This document shows positions 38,401-47,061 of a stretch of 64,000 nt of DNA, piece after piece. Origin of the DNA: Streptomyces cucumeris (GTDB lineage Bacteria > Actinomycetota > Actinomycetes > Streptomycetales > Streptomycetaceae). The notes under the pieces are model-generated. The model was not told the DNA's origin. It saw only the letters and a program-made list of their open reading frames with translations, and made no database searches. Within the stretch, counting starts at the first letter, position 1. Every line of letters begins with the position of its first letter. The stretch covers positions 92,085 through 156,084 of the forward strand of contig NZ_JANCLX010000020.1 in NCBI RefSeq assembly GCF_024295805.1. Direction: 5' to 3'. Position numbers and translations under genes: made by a program.

Positions 38401-41400
38401 CACGGACGGGTCGGGCGAGGACACCAGCGTCAGGGCGGTGGTCGCCTGGTCGACCGTGTGGCCGTCGGTCCCGCTGGAGACGGTGAAGTCGGGGTCCCCG
38501 TTGTAGTCGGCGGTGACGGTGTACGGACTGCCCGCGGTGCCCGCCCAGACATGGCTGATGGACGCCTGGCCCGCGGCGAGCGGTGCCGCCACCGAGGGGG
38601 TGCCGTCGCCGAAGGTGAAGGTGACGGTGCCGGTGGGGGTTCCGGCGCCGGGGGCGACCGGCGCGACGGTGGCCGTCACGGTCACCGGTTCACCCGACAC
38701 CGAGGGATCGGGTGAGGTGGTCACCGCGGTGGTGGTCGCGGCCGGGGCGACGGTCTGGGTGTCGGTGCCGCTGGACGCGGTGAACCCGGTGTCCCCGCCG
38801 TAGGCGGCCGTGATGGCGTACGGGCTCCCGGACGTGGTGGTCCAGACGTGACTGATACCGGCGCTGCCGCCCACCACGTCCACGGCCACCGAGGGGGTGC
38901 CGTCGCCGAAGGTGAAGGTGACGGTGCCGGTGGGGGTCCCGGCCCCGGGCGCGACCGCCGACACGGTGGCGGTCACGGTCACCGGCTCACCCGTCACGGA
39001 CGGATCCGGTGTCGAGCTGACCACCGTGGTGGACTGCGCCGGGAAGACGGTGTGCGTGACGTGGCCCACCGAGCCGGTGAAGTCGGCGCTCCCGCCGTAG
39101 GTCACGGTGACGGAGTACGGACTGCCCGCCGCGCTGGTGTAGGTGTGCTGGGTGGTCGACTCGCCCCCGGCGACGGGGACGGCGACGGGCGCGCTGCCGT
39201 CCCCGAAGTCGAAGGTCATCGTGCCGGTGGGGGAGCCGTCGCCCGGTGCGTCCGGTGCCACCCGCGCGATGAAGGTGACCTCCTGGCCCGTCACCGACGG
39301 ATCCGGCAGGGTGAGGACGGAGGTGGTGGTCGTGGACGGCGCCACCGTCTGGGTGTCGGTGCCGCTGGAGGTGGTGAAGTCGGCGTCGCCGTCGTAGGTG
39401 GCGGTCACGGTGTACGGGCTCCCCGCCGTGCCCGCCCAGGCGTGGTCGACCGTGGCGACGCCGCCGGTGATGTCCGCGGTGACGGGTTCGCCGCCGTCGC
39501 CGAAGTCGAAGGTCACCCTGCCGGTCGGGGTTCCGGCCCCGGGGGTGACCACCGCGACGGTGGCGGTGACGGTCACCGGCTGGCCCGGTACCGAGGGGTC
39601 GGGTGCGGTGGTCACGGCGGTGGTGGTGGCCGCCTGGTTCACGATCTGGACCGCGGCTCCGCTGGAGGCCGTGAAGTCGGCGTCCCCGCTGTAGGAAGCC
39701 GTGACGGCGAACGGGCTCCCGAGCGTGTCGGTCCAGCCGTGGGAGGCGGTGGCCACCCCGGCGGTGACCGGGACGGTGACGGACGCGCTGCCGTCGCCGA
39801 AGTCGAAGGTGACGGTACCGGTCGGGGTGCCCGCGCCGGGCGCGGGCACCGTGACCGTCGCGATCACGGTCACGGCCTCCCCCACCACCGAGGGCGTGGG
39901 TGCCAGGGTCACCGCCGTGGCCGAGGAGGACTGGTTCACGGTCTGGCTGAAGGTGTCGACCGAGCCCGTGTAGTCGACGTCGCCGCTGTAGGTGACGGTC
40001 ACCGTGTACGGGCTGCCCGCCGCGCCGGTGAAGGTGTGGTCGACGGTGGCCACTCCGGCGACCACCGGGACCGCGGCCGGGAGGCTGCCGTCCCCGAAGT
40101 CGAAGGTCACCGTGCCGGTCGGTGAACCGCCGCCCGGCCCCACAGGGGCCACCGAGGCGCTGAAGGTGACCGGTTGGCCCACCACGGACGGCTGGGGCGC
40201 GGCGGTCACCGTGGTGGTGGTGGCGTCCTGGGTCACGGTCTGGGTGGCCATGGCCACCGAGGTGCCGAAGTCACCGTTGCCGTTGTACACGGCGGTGATG
40301 GTGTACGGACTGCCCAGGCTGGTGATGTAGGCGTGGCTGAGGGTGAGGGCCCCGCCGACCAGTGGCGCGGTGACGGGCGTCGTGCCGTCGCCGAAGTCGA
40401 CGGTGACCGTGCCGGTCGGGGTTCCGGCACCCGGGGGCGTGGTGGCGACCGTGGTGGTGACCGTCACCGGCTCGCCCACCACGGTGGGCCCCTGATTGAT
40501 GGTCACCGTGCTGCTGGTGGAGCTCTGCTGGACGGTGTGGGTGGTGGTGACCGTGGACGCGGCGTAGCCGGTGGAACCGTTGTAGGTGGCGGTGATGGTG
40601 TACGGGCTGCCCGCGGTGGTGGCGTACTGATGGGTGACCGTGGCCAGACCGCCGACGGTGTCGACGGTGACGGTCGGGGTGCCGTCGCCGAAGTCGACGG
40701 TGACCGTGCCGGTCGGGGTGCCGGTGCCCGGGGGGACCGGTGCCACGGCCGCGGTGACGGTCACCGGCTCGCCCACCACGGTCGGATTCGGCGACGAGAA
40801 GAGGCCGGTGACCGTGGCCGCCTGATCGACCGTCTGCACCTCGGTGTCCGTGGAGGCGCTGAAGGCGGCGTCGCCGTGGTAGGTCGCGGTGACGGTGTAC
40901 GGACTGCCGGAGGGACCGGCGTACGCGTGCACCGCGGTGGCGACTCCGTCGGTCACCGCCACCAGGAGGGGACCCGAACCGTCGCCGAAGTCGATGGTGA
41001 CGGTGCCGGTCGGGGTTCCGGTGCCCATCACGGCCGGTGCCACGGTCGCGGTGAAGGTGACCGGTTCTCCGGTCACCGACGGGTTCGGGGCGGTGGTCAG
41101 GGTCGTGGTGGAGGCGGCCAGGTTCACCGTCTGGGTGTCGACCCCGGCCGAGCCCGCGAAGTCGGCGTCCCCGCCGTAGGAGGCGGAGACCGTGTAGGGG
41201 CTGCCCGCGGTGGAGCCGTAGACATGGGTGACCGTGGCGACCCCGGCGGTCAGCGGCGCGGTGACCGGTGCGCTGCCGTCGCCGAAATTGAAGGTCACCG
41301 TGCCGGTGGCGGTGCCCGAGGCGGGCGGCAGCACCGCCACGGTCGCGGTGAAGGTGACCGTCTGGCCGACGAGGGACGGGTCCGGGGAGGAGACGACCGT

Positions 41401-44400
41401 GGTCGAGGTGCTCGACACCTCCGCTTCCACGCGCTGGGCGACCGTTCCGGTGGAGGCGGCGAAGTCGCCGTCCCCGCCGTACGAGGCGGTGACGGTGTAG
41501 GGGCTGCCCGCGGTGGAGGCGTAGGCGTGTGTGGTGGTGGCGATCCCGCCCGAGACCGCCACGGTGACCGGGGAGGAGCCGTCGCCGAAGTCGAAGACGA
41601 CCGTGCCGCCGGGGGCTCCGGCGCCCGGCGGGACCGGTGTCACCCGTGCGATCAGGGTCACGGTCTGGCCCACCGCGGCGGGGTCCGCGGATGAGGTCAC
41701 CGTGGTGGTGGTGTCGGCGGGTTCGACGATGTGGGAGGTGGTGTCCTCGGACGGGGAGAAGTTGGCGTCGCCCTCGTAGGTGCCCGTGATGGTGTACGGG
41801 CTGCCGCTCGCGCTGGTGTAGGCGTGGTTGACGGTCACCGTGCCGGCGACGAGTTCGGCGGTGACCACGGGGGTGCCGTCGCCGAAGTCGAAGGTGACGC
41901 GGCCGGTGGGAAGTCCCGCCCCGGGCGCGTTCGGGGCCACCGTGACGGTGATCGTCTCTCCGGTCACCGATGGATCGGGGGCGGCGGTGACCGTGGTGGT
42001 GGTGCCGGCCGGTTCGACGCTGTGCAACGCGGTGCCGGTGGAGACCAGGAAGTTGTCGTCGCCGCTGTAGGAGACGGTGACCTGGTACGGGCTCGTCGAC
42101 GCGTTGGCGTACGCGTGGGTGACCGTGGCGGTGCCGCCCGACAGCGCCACCGTCTCGGGCGCCGTCCCGTCGCCGAAGTCGAAGGTGACGGTGCCGGTGG
42201 GGGTTCCGGCGCCCGGCGCCACCGCGGCCACGGTGGCGCCGAAGGTGACCGTCTGGCCGGTCACCGAGGGCTCCGGGGCGGCGGTCACCACCGTCGTCGA
42301 CACCGCCTGGGTCACCACCTGGGTGTCCGATGCCGCCGAGGGATTGAAGTTGGCGTCGCCGCTGTAGGCCGCGGTCACCGTGTACGGGCTGTCCGCCACC
42401 TCCGGGTTGGGGCGGGTGACGGTCGCCGTGCCGCCCTCGACGGGCACGGTGACCGGCGGGGCTCCGTCGCTGAAGGTGAAGGTCACCTGTCCGGTCGGGG
42501 AGACGGCCGTCGGCGTCCCAGGGGTGATCTTCGCGACGAACGTCGTGTCCTGCCCCACCACGGCTGGGTCGGGTGCGGAGGTCACCGACAGCGTGGTGTC
42601 CGCGGGTTCCACGGTCTGCGGGTCGGTGCCCACGGAGGTGCCGAAGTCGGTGTCCCCGTTGTAGGTGGCGGTGACGGTGTAGGGGGTCTCGGCGGCGGCG
42701 GTGAAGGCGTGGGTGGCCTCCGCGACACCGCCGACCACCGCGGTGACGATCGGGGTGCCGTCGCCGAAGTCGAAGGTGACGGTGCCGGTGGGCGTTCCGG
42801 CCCCGGGCGCCAGGGCCGTGACCGTGGCGGTGAAGGTGACCGGTTCCCCCACGGCGGAGGGGTCGGGTGCGGAGGTCAGGGAGGTGGTGGTGCCGGAGGG
42901 CTGCACGGTCTGGGCGCCGGTGCCCAGGGACGCGGTGAAGTCGGCGTCACCGCTGTAGGTGGCGGTGATGGCGTACGGACTGCCCGCGGTGCCGGTGTAG
43001 GCGTGGGTGGCCGTGGCGGTGCCGCCCGACAGCGCCAGGATCTCGGGTGTCGTCCCGTCGCCGAAGTCGAAGGTGACGGTGCCGGTGGGCGTTCCGGCTC
43101 CGGGCGGTACGGCGGCGACCGTGGCGCTGACGGTCACCGGCTCGCCCGAGACGGAGGGGCTGGGCGTCGTGTTCACGGTGGTCGTCGAGGCGGACTGCCC
43201 CACCGTGGCACCGGCCGAGCCCGTGGCGGCGGCGAAGTCGGCGTCGCCGCTGTAGGTGGCGGTGATGGTGTACGGGCTGCCCGTCGTACCGGTGAAGGTG
43301 TGGGTGGCCTCGGCGGTGCCCCCGGTGAGGGTGACCACGACCGGCGGTGAGCCGTCGCCGAAGTCGAAGGTGACCGTACCGGTCGGGGTGCCCGCGCCCG
43401 GCGGCAGCGAGCTGACCGTGGCGGTGACGGTCACCGGCTGCCCGGTCACCGACGGGGTGGGCGAGACCCCGACCGCCACGCTCGTCGTCGCCTGCTGCAC
43501 CGTCTGGGTGTCGGTGCCGGTGGAGGCCGTGAAGTTGGTGTCGCCGCCGTAGACCGCGGTGACCGCGTACGGACTGCCCCCGGTGCTCGTATAGACGTGG
43601 TCCACGGCCGTGGCGCCGCCGGACAGCGGCAGTTCGACCGTCGGGGTGCCGTCGCCGAAGTCGAAGGTGACGGTGCCGGTGGGTGTTCCCGCCCCCGGCG
43701 CCACCGGGGCGACCCGCGCCACGAAGGTGACCGGCTGCCCGGTCTGGGAGGGGTCGGGGGTGCCGGTCAGCGTGGTGGTGGTCGAGGCCGCCGTCACGAC
43801 CTGGGTGTCGGTACCGGTGGAGCCGAAGAACAGCACCTCGCCGTTGTAGGTGGCGGTGATGGTGTACGGCGTCTCCGAGGGGGCGGCGTAGGCGTGGCCG
43901 ACCGTGGCCGTGCCGCCGGTGAGCGCCGTGGTGACCGGGTCGGTGCCGTCGCCGAAGTCGAAGGTGACCGTACCGGTCGGGGTGCCCGTGGTGGGCGGGA
44001 CACCCGTGACCGTGGCGGTGAAGGTCACCGGTTCGCCGACGAGCGAGGGGTCGGGCGCGGAGGTGACGGCCGTCTCCGTCGGCGCCATGTAGCCGAAGGC
44101 ACCGGTGAGGGTCGCGGTGCCGCCGGGGGTCAGCACGGTGATGTCGGCGGACCCGGGCGTCCCCGGCGGGGTCACCACCACGACCAGGGTGTCGGAGAAC
44201 GCCCGGAAGGAGACCGCGGGGACACCGCCGATGAAGACACCGCTGACGAGGGAGAGCCCGGTGCCGGTCAGCAGGATGGTGCTGCCGCCCGCGATCGGTC
44301 CGGTGGAGGGGCTGACCCCGGTGACGTGGGGGGTCGGCGCGTAGGTGTAGGTCAGCCGGTTGCTCACCCCGCCGACACCGGTGACCCAGACCGGCACGGT

Positions 44401-45129
44401 ACCGGGCCCGGTCGCGGGCGGGGCGGTCACCAGCAGGTTCTGGTCGGTGACGACGGCGGGGAACGCCAGTGAGTCACCGAAGTACACCAGTTGGGCGGTG
44501 CTCAGGTTGACCCCGGTGAGCTCGATGACATTGCCGCCGCCGAGCGGTCCGGCGTCGGGCACGATGGTCTTCAGCCGGGGCCAGGGGATGTAGTAGAAGG
44601 TGCCGATGACGGCGCTGCCGCCGGGGGTGGTGACCGTGACCGGGACCGCCCCGGTGCCCCAGGGGCTCACCGCCACGATCGTCTCGTCGTCCAGTACGGA
44701 GTAACTGGCCGCGCGGTGCGGGCCGAAGAAGACGTCGGTGGTGAAGCTGAAGTGGTGTCCGATGATGGTCACCAGCGTTCCGCCGCTGTACGGACCCTGG
44801 TCCGGGAAGATCCCGGAGAGCGCCTCCAGGAGGATGCCCGGCAGGTCCTCGTCCGCCCCGAACCGGGTGGGTGCGAGCAGCCGCCCGTCGCCCGCGCGGG
44901 GCCGTGGGAGGGAACCGAGGAGGGCGGTGGTGTCCAGCGTCCCGGGCAGCCCGCCCGGATCGGCCGCGGTGCAGACGACCAGCCGGCCGGGGGCCGACCG
45001 CGCCACGATCGGGATCGGCGCCCGGAGGGTGGGGACGATCCTGTGGGAATCCGGGTCGACGACGGCGAGGCAATCCCCGCCGCCATCGGTGACGATGACG
45101 AGCCCGCACGGGCGATACGGCGTCAGCAT
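35491..45129 (-). CDS. Giant IPT/TIG and Ig/PKD-like repeat protein
   Basis: About 3212 aa. The N-terminal ~60 residues look like one YVTN-type propeller blade (GLVIVTDGGGDCLAVVDPDSH). Three IPT/TIG domains follow (openers GIFPDQGPYSGGTLVTIIG, TIVPDAGPLGGGNVIELTG, GVSPSTGPIAGGSTILLTG). Then come 29 tandem ~95-99-residue Ig/PKD-like modules built on GTPTGTVTFDFGDGT...SPYTVTATYNGD...TQTV; the last one has lost the DFGDG core. It looks like a long extracellular rod. Oddly there is no signal peptide, transmembrane helix or sorting signal at either end. I chose ATG 45129 (MLTPYRPCGL) after GGAG; the frame is open 60 codons further upstream but that part is Arg-rich with no support. The stop overlaps that of the SMC-like gene. 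Confidence 0.85.
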   Translation of the reverse strand: MLTPYRPCGLVIVTDGGGDCLAVVDPDSHRIVPTLRAPIPIVARSAPGRLVVCTAADPGGLPGTLDTTALLGSLPRPRAGDGRLLAPTRFGADEDLPGILLEALSGIFPDQGPYSGGTLVTIIGHHFSFTTDVFFGPHRAASYSVLDDETIVAVSPWGTGAVPVTVTTPGGSAVIGTFYYIPWPRLKTIVPDAGPLGGGNVIELTGVNLSTAQLVYFGDSLAFPAVVTDQNLLVTAPPATGPGTVPVWVTGVGGVSNRLTYTYAPTPHVTGVSPSTGPIAGGSTILLTGTGLSLVSGVFIGGVPAVSFRAFSDTLVVVVTPPGTPGSADITVLTPGGTATLTGAFGYMAPTETAVTSAPDPSLVGEPVTFTATVTGVPPTTGTPTGTVTFDFGDGTDPVTTALTGGTATVGHAYAAPSETPYTITATYNGEVLFFGSTGTDTQVVTAASTTTTLTGTPDPSQTGQPVTFVARVAPVAPGAGTPTGTVTFDFGDGTPTVELPLSGGATAVDHVYTSTGGSPYAVTAVYGGDTNFTASTGTDTQTVQQATTSVAVGVSPTPSVTGQPVTVTATVSSLPPGAGTPTGTVTFDFGDGSPPVVVTLTGGTAEATHTFTGTTGSPYTITATYSGDADFAAATGSAGATVGQSASTTTVNTTPSPSVSGEPVTVSATVAAVPPGAGTPTGTVTFDFGDGTTPEILALSGGTATATHAYTGTAGSPYAITATYSGDADFTASLGTGAQTVQPSGTTTSLTSAPDPSAVGEPVTFTATVTALAPGAGTPTGTVTFDFGDGTPIVTAVVGGVAEATHAFTAAAETPYTVTATYNGDTDFGTSVGTDPQTVEPADTTLSVTSAPDPAVVGQDTTFVAKITPGTPTAVSPTGQVTFTFSDGAPPVTVPVEGGTATVTRPNPEVADSPYTVTAAYSGDANFNPSAASDTQVVTQAVSTTVVTAAPEPSVTGQTVTFGATVAAVAPGAGTPTGTVTFDFGDGTAPETVALSGGTATVTHAYANASTSPYQVTVSYSGDDNFLVSTGTALHSVEPAGTTTTVTAAPDPSVTGETITVTVAPNAPGAGLPTGRVTFDFGDGTPVVTAELVAGTVTVNHAYTSASGSPYTITGTYEGDANFSPSEDTTSHIVEPADTTTTVTSSADPAAVGQTVTLIARVTPVPPGAGAPGGTVVFDFGDGSSPVTVAVSGGIATTTHAYASTAGSPYTVTASYGGDGDFAASTGTVAQRVEAEVSSTSTTVVSSPDPSLVGQTVTFTATVAVLPPASGTATGTVTFNFGDGSAPVTAPLTAGVATVTHVYGSTAGSPYTVSASYGGDADFAGSAGVDTQTVNLAASTTTLTTAPNPSVTGEPVTFTATVAPAVMGTGTPTGTVTIDFGDGSGPLLVAVTDGVATAVHAYAGPSGSPYTVTATYHGDAAFSASTDTEVQTVDQAATVTGLFSSPNPTVVGEPVTVTAAVAPVPPGTGTPTGTVTVDFGDGTPTVTVDTVGGLATVTHQYATTAGSPYTITATYNGSTGYAASTVTTTHTVQQSSTSSTVTINQGPTVVGEPVTVTTTVATTPPGAGTPTGTVTVDFGDGTTPVTAPLVGGALTLSHAYITSLGSPYTITAVYNGNGDFGTSVAMATQTVTQDATTTTVTAAPQPSVVGQPVTFSASVAPVGPGGGSPTGTVTFDFGDGSLPAAVPVVAGVATVDHTFTGAAGSPYTVTVTYSGDVDYTGSVDTFSQTVNQSSSATAVTLAPTPSVVGEAVTVIATVTVPAPGAGTPTGTVTFDFGDGSASVTVPVTAGVATASHGWTDTLGSPFAVTASYSGDADFTASSGAAVQIVNQAATTTAVTTAPDPSVPGQPVTVTATVAVVTPGAGTPTGRVTFDFGDGGEPVTADITGGVATVDHAWAGTAGSPYTVTATYDGDADFTTSSGTDTQTVAPSTTTTSVLTLPDPSVTGQEVTFIARVAPDAPGDGSPTGTMTFDFGDGSAPVAVPVAGGESTTQHTYTSAAGSPYSVTVTYGGSADFTGSVGHVTHTVFPAQSTTVVSSTPDPSVTGEPVTVTATVSAVAPGAGTPTGTVTFTFGDGTPSVAVDVVGGSAGISHVWTTTSGSPYAITAAYGGDTGFTASSGTDTQTVAPAATTTAVTTSPDPSVSGEPVTVTATVAPVAPGAGTPTGTVTFTFGDGTPSVAAPLAAGQASISHVWAGTAGSPYTVTADYNGDPDFTVSSGTDGHTVDQATTALTLVSSPDPSVAGQEVTFTARVSVAAPGAGTPTGTVTFDFGDGGEPVTAAVSAGVATITHTYADSSGSPYTATADYSGDADFAPATATDTHTVSPGAATTSTTVVSSPDPSVTGQSVVFTATVAPTPPGSGVPTGTVSFDFGDGTAVITAPLIAGVATVAHSYISATGSPYTVTAHYSGDGDFSASTGSDSHTVNAAATTTTVTSAPDPSVTGQPVTLTATVAPVAPGAGVPTGVVTFDFGDGSPTEMATVSGGVARITHTYTTAGGPVTVTGTYNGDTSFTASSGTDTQTVAPAATSTAVVSSPDPTVAGQSTTITATVASVAPGAGTPTGTVTFSFGDGTPNATAPVNNGQAVVSHVYTGTTGSPYTITGTYNGDTNFTGSSGTDTQTVNRAATTTAVASSPDPTVTGQSTTITATVASVAPGAGTPTGTVTFSFGDGTSNATATLVGGVASLGHAYAGTSGSPYTLTATYNGDNDFNVSSGTDTQTVNRAATTTAVASSPDPTVTGQSTTITATVASVAPGAGTPTGTVTFSFGDGTSNATATLVGGVATVGHVYTTRTGSPFPITATYNADANFTASSGTDTQTVNKANTATAVVSGPDPSVAGQSVTFSATVTPLAPGNGTPGGTVTFTFGDGTGSTTATLSAGVATVTHVFSGTSGSPYTVTASYNGSDTFNTSSGTDSQTVNKASTSTNVVSTPDPSTAGQSVTITATVAAIAPGAGTPTGTVTFSFGDGTGNATATLAGGVASVTHTYATRTGSPFPITAAYNGDTNFTTSTGTDTQTVSKTATTTTVTTSPDPSVVGQTVTAQAVISPAGILGGTVTFSFGDGSASVTVPVVLGVATATRTYTTATGSPFTVTGTFNGTDSLAPSTGTDTQTVNKASTTTAVVATPNPARVNDPVTLTATVATVLPGTGTPTGTVTLAIPGRTPQTVTLVNGVASGTFNPLPKGTYTVTANYNGSVNQAASAGSATLLVTN
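35503..44060 (-). repeat. 29 tandem in-gene repeats, period about 285-300 bases
   Basis: Coding repeats within the giant gene. Each unit has a PDPSVTGQPVTFTATV-like start, a GAGTPTGTVTFDFGDG core and a TDTQTV end. Most units diverge at the DNA level, but the units nearest the 3' end (about 36.5-37.6 kb) are far more alike than the rest. Confidence 0.85.
36791..37281 (-). repeat. 194-bp exact direct duplication within the repeat array
   Basis: Bases 36791-36984 and 37088-37281 are identical by reading, exactly 297 bases (one module) apart. Flanking sequence diverges again. A third unit near 37385 is close but not identical. Confidence 0.8.
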
Positions 45130-45481
45130 GACGGCTCCAGACCAGCTCGCGGGGCCCGCCGCGCCGCAGCGGACGCCCGCATGCGCGCGCCGCTTTGGCC
45201 GGTCCCTGCACGTCCTTCGCGGAGGAGGGCAGGGCGCGACAGCATCACGGGGATGCTTCCGTCTCCGGGCAGGCGCCTTCCGCTCCTCCGGAAAGGATGG
45301 GCGGCCCACCGGAATCGGACGGATTCAGTAACCCATTCCGGTGATGAGGAAGGCAACACTCCGGGCATTGGCTCACCCGAACGGACGAGTCGGGCATCCC
45401 AGGACGCCCCCTTCCGGAACATCCGGAAGGGGGCGGAAAGAGGCGCGGACGGGGGCCTGTTGAAGCGCTCGGGGGCCGCGG
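45130..45481. promoter_or_regulatory. Leader of the giant repeat gene with an inverted repeat
   Basis: This 352-base gap holds the presumed promoter of the giant gene. A perfect 8-bp inverted repeat ACCGGAAT (45308-45315) / ATTCCGGT (45335-45342) with a 19-base spacer lies ~180 bases upstream of the start. The hairpin at 45405-45435 belongs to the upstream gene. No further gene is supported. Confidence 0.4.
45405..45435 (-). terminator. Strong hairpin after the GMC oxidoreductase gene
   Basis: Perfect 14-bp stem CGCCCCCTTCCGGA / TCCGGAAGGGGGCG with a 3-base loop, 47 bases past the GMC stop. It should end the six-gene catabolic operon and insulate the giant gene. Confidence 0.75.
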
Positions 45482-47038
45482 CTAGCTGTCCTGCTTGATC
45501 ATGTCGGCGCACTTCTCGCCGATCATCATCGTGGTGATGCACGGGTTGACGGCGACCAGGTGCGGCATCACCGAACCGTCGCACACCCGCAGTCCGCTCA
45601 CCCCCTTCACCCTCAAGCGGGGGTCCAGCGGGGCCGAGACATCGTCGGGCGCGCCCATCTTCACGGTGCACGCGGGGTGGTAGACGGTGTTGTGGGTGTC
45701 GCGGATGTAGCCGAACAGCTCCTCGTCGGTGGTCACCCCCGGTCCCGGGGCGAGTTCGGCGCCCGCCCAGGCGGCCAGGGCGGGCCGCGCCGCGATCTCC
45801 CGCGCCAGCCGCAGTCCGTACGTCATCACGCGGATGTCGTGTTCATGGGTGAAGTAGCGGGGGTCGACGCGGGGTTTGTCGCGGAAGTCGCGGGTGCGCA
45901 GCCGGACGGTGCCGGTGGAGCGGGCGCGGGTGACGTTGGGGGTGAGGCAGAAGGCGTTCTCGGAGGTCGGGTAGCCGCGCCGGTAGGTGTTCATGTCGAA
46001 GGGCACCGAGCCGTAGTGGAACATCAGGTCCGGCCGGTCCAGACCGGGTTCGGTGCCCGCGAAGATGCCGATCTCCCACCACTGGGTGGAGCTGGTGACC
46101 ATGGGCTGTCGGGCCTCCCACATGATCACCCCCTCCGGGTGGTCCTGGAGGTTCTCGCCCACGCCCGGTGCGTCCACGGCCACCTCGACACCGGTCTCGC
46201 GCAGATGGTCCGCCGGGCCGATTCCGGAGAGCATCAGCAGCTTCGGGGAGTCGATGGCACCACAGGAGACGATCACCTCCCGCCGGGCCCGCGCCCGCAG
46301 GGTGTGGATCAGATCGGGGGAGAGGTAGTCGACCCCGGTGCAGCGCCGGTCCGCGTCCAGCACCAGCCGCTTCGCCTGCACCCCGGTGCGGATCTCCAGA
46401 TTGGGCCGCTTCCCCATGATCGGGTGGAGATAGGCCACCGAGGACGACTGACGGGTGTTGTCCTCCCGTGAGTTGATCTGGAACCAGTGCGCACCGCGGA
46501 CCACGGTGGTGCCGGTGTTGAACGGGGTGGTGGGGATGCCCGCCTCGGCGCACGCCTCCAGCAGCGCGGCCCCGCACGGGTCCTTGGGCGGCACGGTGCG
46601 GATGGTGACCGGACCGCCGCGCCCGTGGTGGTCGCCGGGCGCGTCATTGGTCTCCAGCCGACGGTACAGGGGGAATGTGTCCTCGGCGTTCCAGCCCGTA
46701 CAGCCGCCCGCCGCCCATTCGTCCAGGTCCTCGGCCGGGGCCCAGAAGGCGATACAGGAGTTGTGCGAGGAACAGCCGCCCAGCACCTTGGCGCGGGCGT
46801 GCCGCATGAAGCTGTTGCCGCTCCGCTGCGGCTCCACCGGATAGTCCCAGTCGTAGCCGGACTCCAGCAGCCCCATCCAGCGGTCCAGCCGCAGTACGTT
46901 GTCGTCGCCGACGTCGGAGGGGCCCGCCTCCAGCAGGCACACCGTGACCGAAGGGTCCTCGCTCAGCCGCGCCGCGACCACATTGCCGGCTGTACCGCCG
47001 CCGACCACCACATAGTCGAACTCGTCCATGTCTTCCAT
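45482..47038 (-). CDS. GMC-family oxidoreductase (choline-dehydrogenase-like)
   Basis: Protein of 518 aa, the length of GMC flavoproteins. The FAD dinucleotide motif GGGTAG is at 13-18 (YVVVGGGTAGNVVAARLSE). The first GMC signature region is GGCSSHNSCIAFWAPAEDLD, the second is SCGAIDSPKLLMLSGIGPA, and the catalytic His lies in VYHPACTVKMG with the partner Asn in AVNPCITTMMIGE. The context (betaine-aldehyde-type dehydrogenase, Rieske oxygenase, dimethylglycine oxidase) suggests choline oxidation to betaine aldehyde, but other alcohols are possible. The ATG at 47038 follows AGGAGG. It is the last gene of the operon. Confidence 0.82.
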   Translation of the reverse strand: MEDMDEFDYVVVGGGTAGNVVAARLSEDPSVTVCLLEAGPSDVGDDNVLRLDRWMGLLESGYDWDYPVEPQRSGNSFMRHARAKVLGGCSSHNSCIAFWAPAEDLDEWAAGGCTGWNAEDTFPLYRRLETNDAPGDHHGRGGPVTIRTVPPKDPCGAALLEACAEAGIPTTPFNTGTTVVRGAHWFQINSREDNTRQSSSVAYLHPIMGKRPNLEIRTGVQAKRLVLDADRRCTGVDYLSPDLIHTLRARARREVIVSCGAIDSPKLLMLSGIGPADHLRETGVEVAVDAPGVGENLQDHPEGVIMWEARQPMVTSSTQWWEIGIFAGTEPGLDRPDLMFHYGSVPFDMNTYRRGYPTSENAFCLTPNVTRARSTGTVRLRTRDFRDKPRVDPRYFTHEHDIRVMTYGLRLAREIAARPALAAWAGAELAPGPGVTTDEELFGYIRDTHNTVYHPACTVKMGAPDDVSAPLDPRLRVKGVSGLRVCDGSVMPHLVAVNPCITTMMIGEKCADMIKQDS

Positions 47039-47061
47039 GTCTTGTCCTCCTGCGGTTCCGG

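Noticed and set aside
36172..43350. Long plus-strand frames and a ladder of short plus-strand frames across the Ig-repeat gene
   Set aside because: They recur with the 297-base module period and are antisense images of the repeats. The minus-strand frame encodes coherent Ig-like modules throughout.
35503..44060. Regular ~297-base repeats considered as a CRISPR or satellite array
   Set aside because: Period far too long for CRISPR, no conserved 25-40 base repeat with unique spacers, and the repeats are in-frame coding modules.
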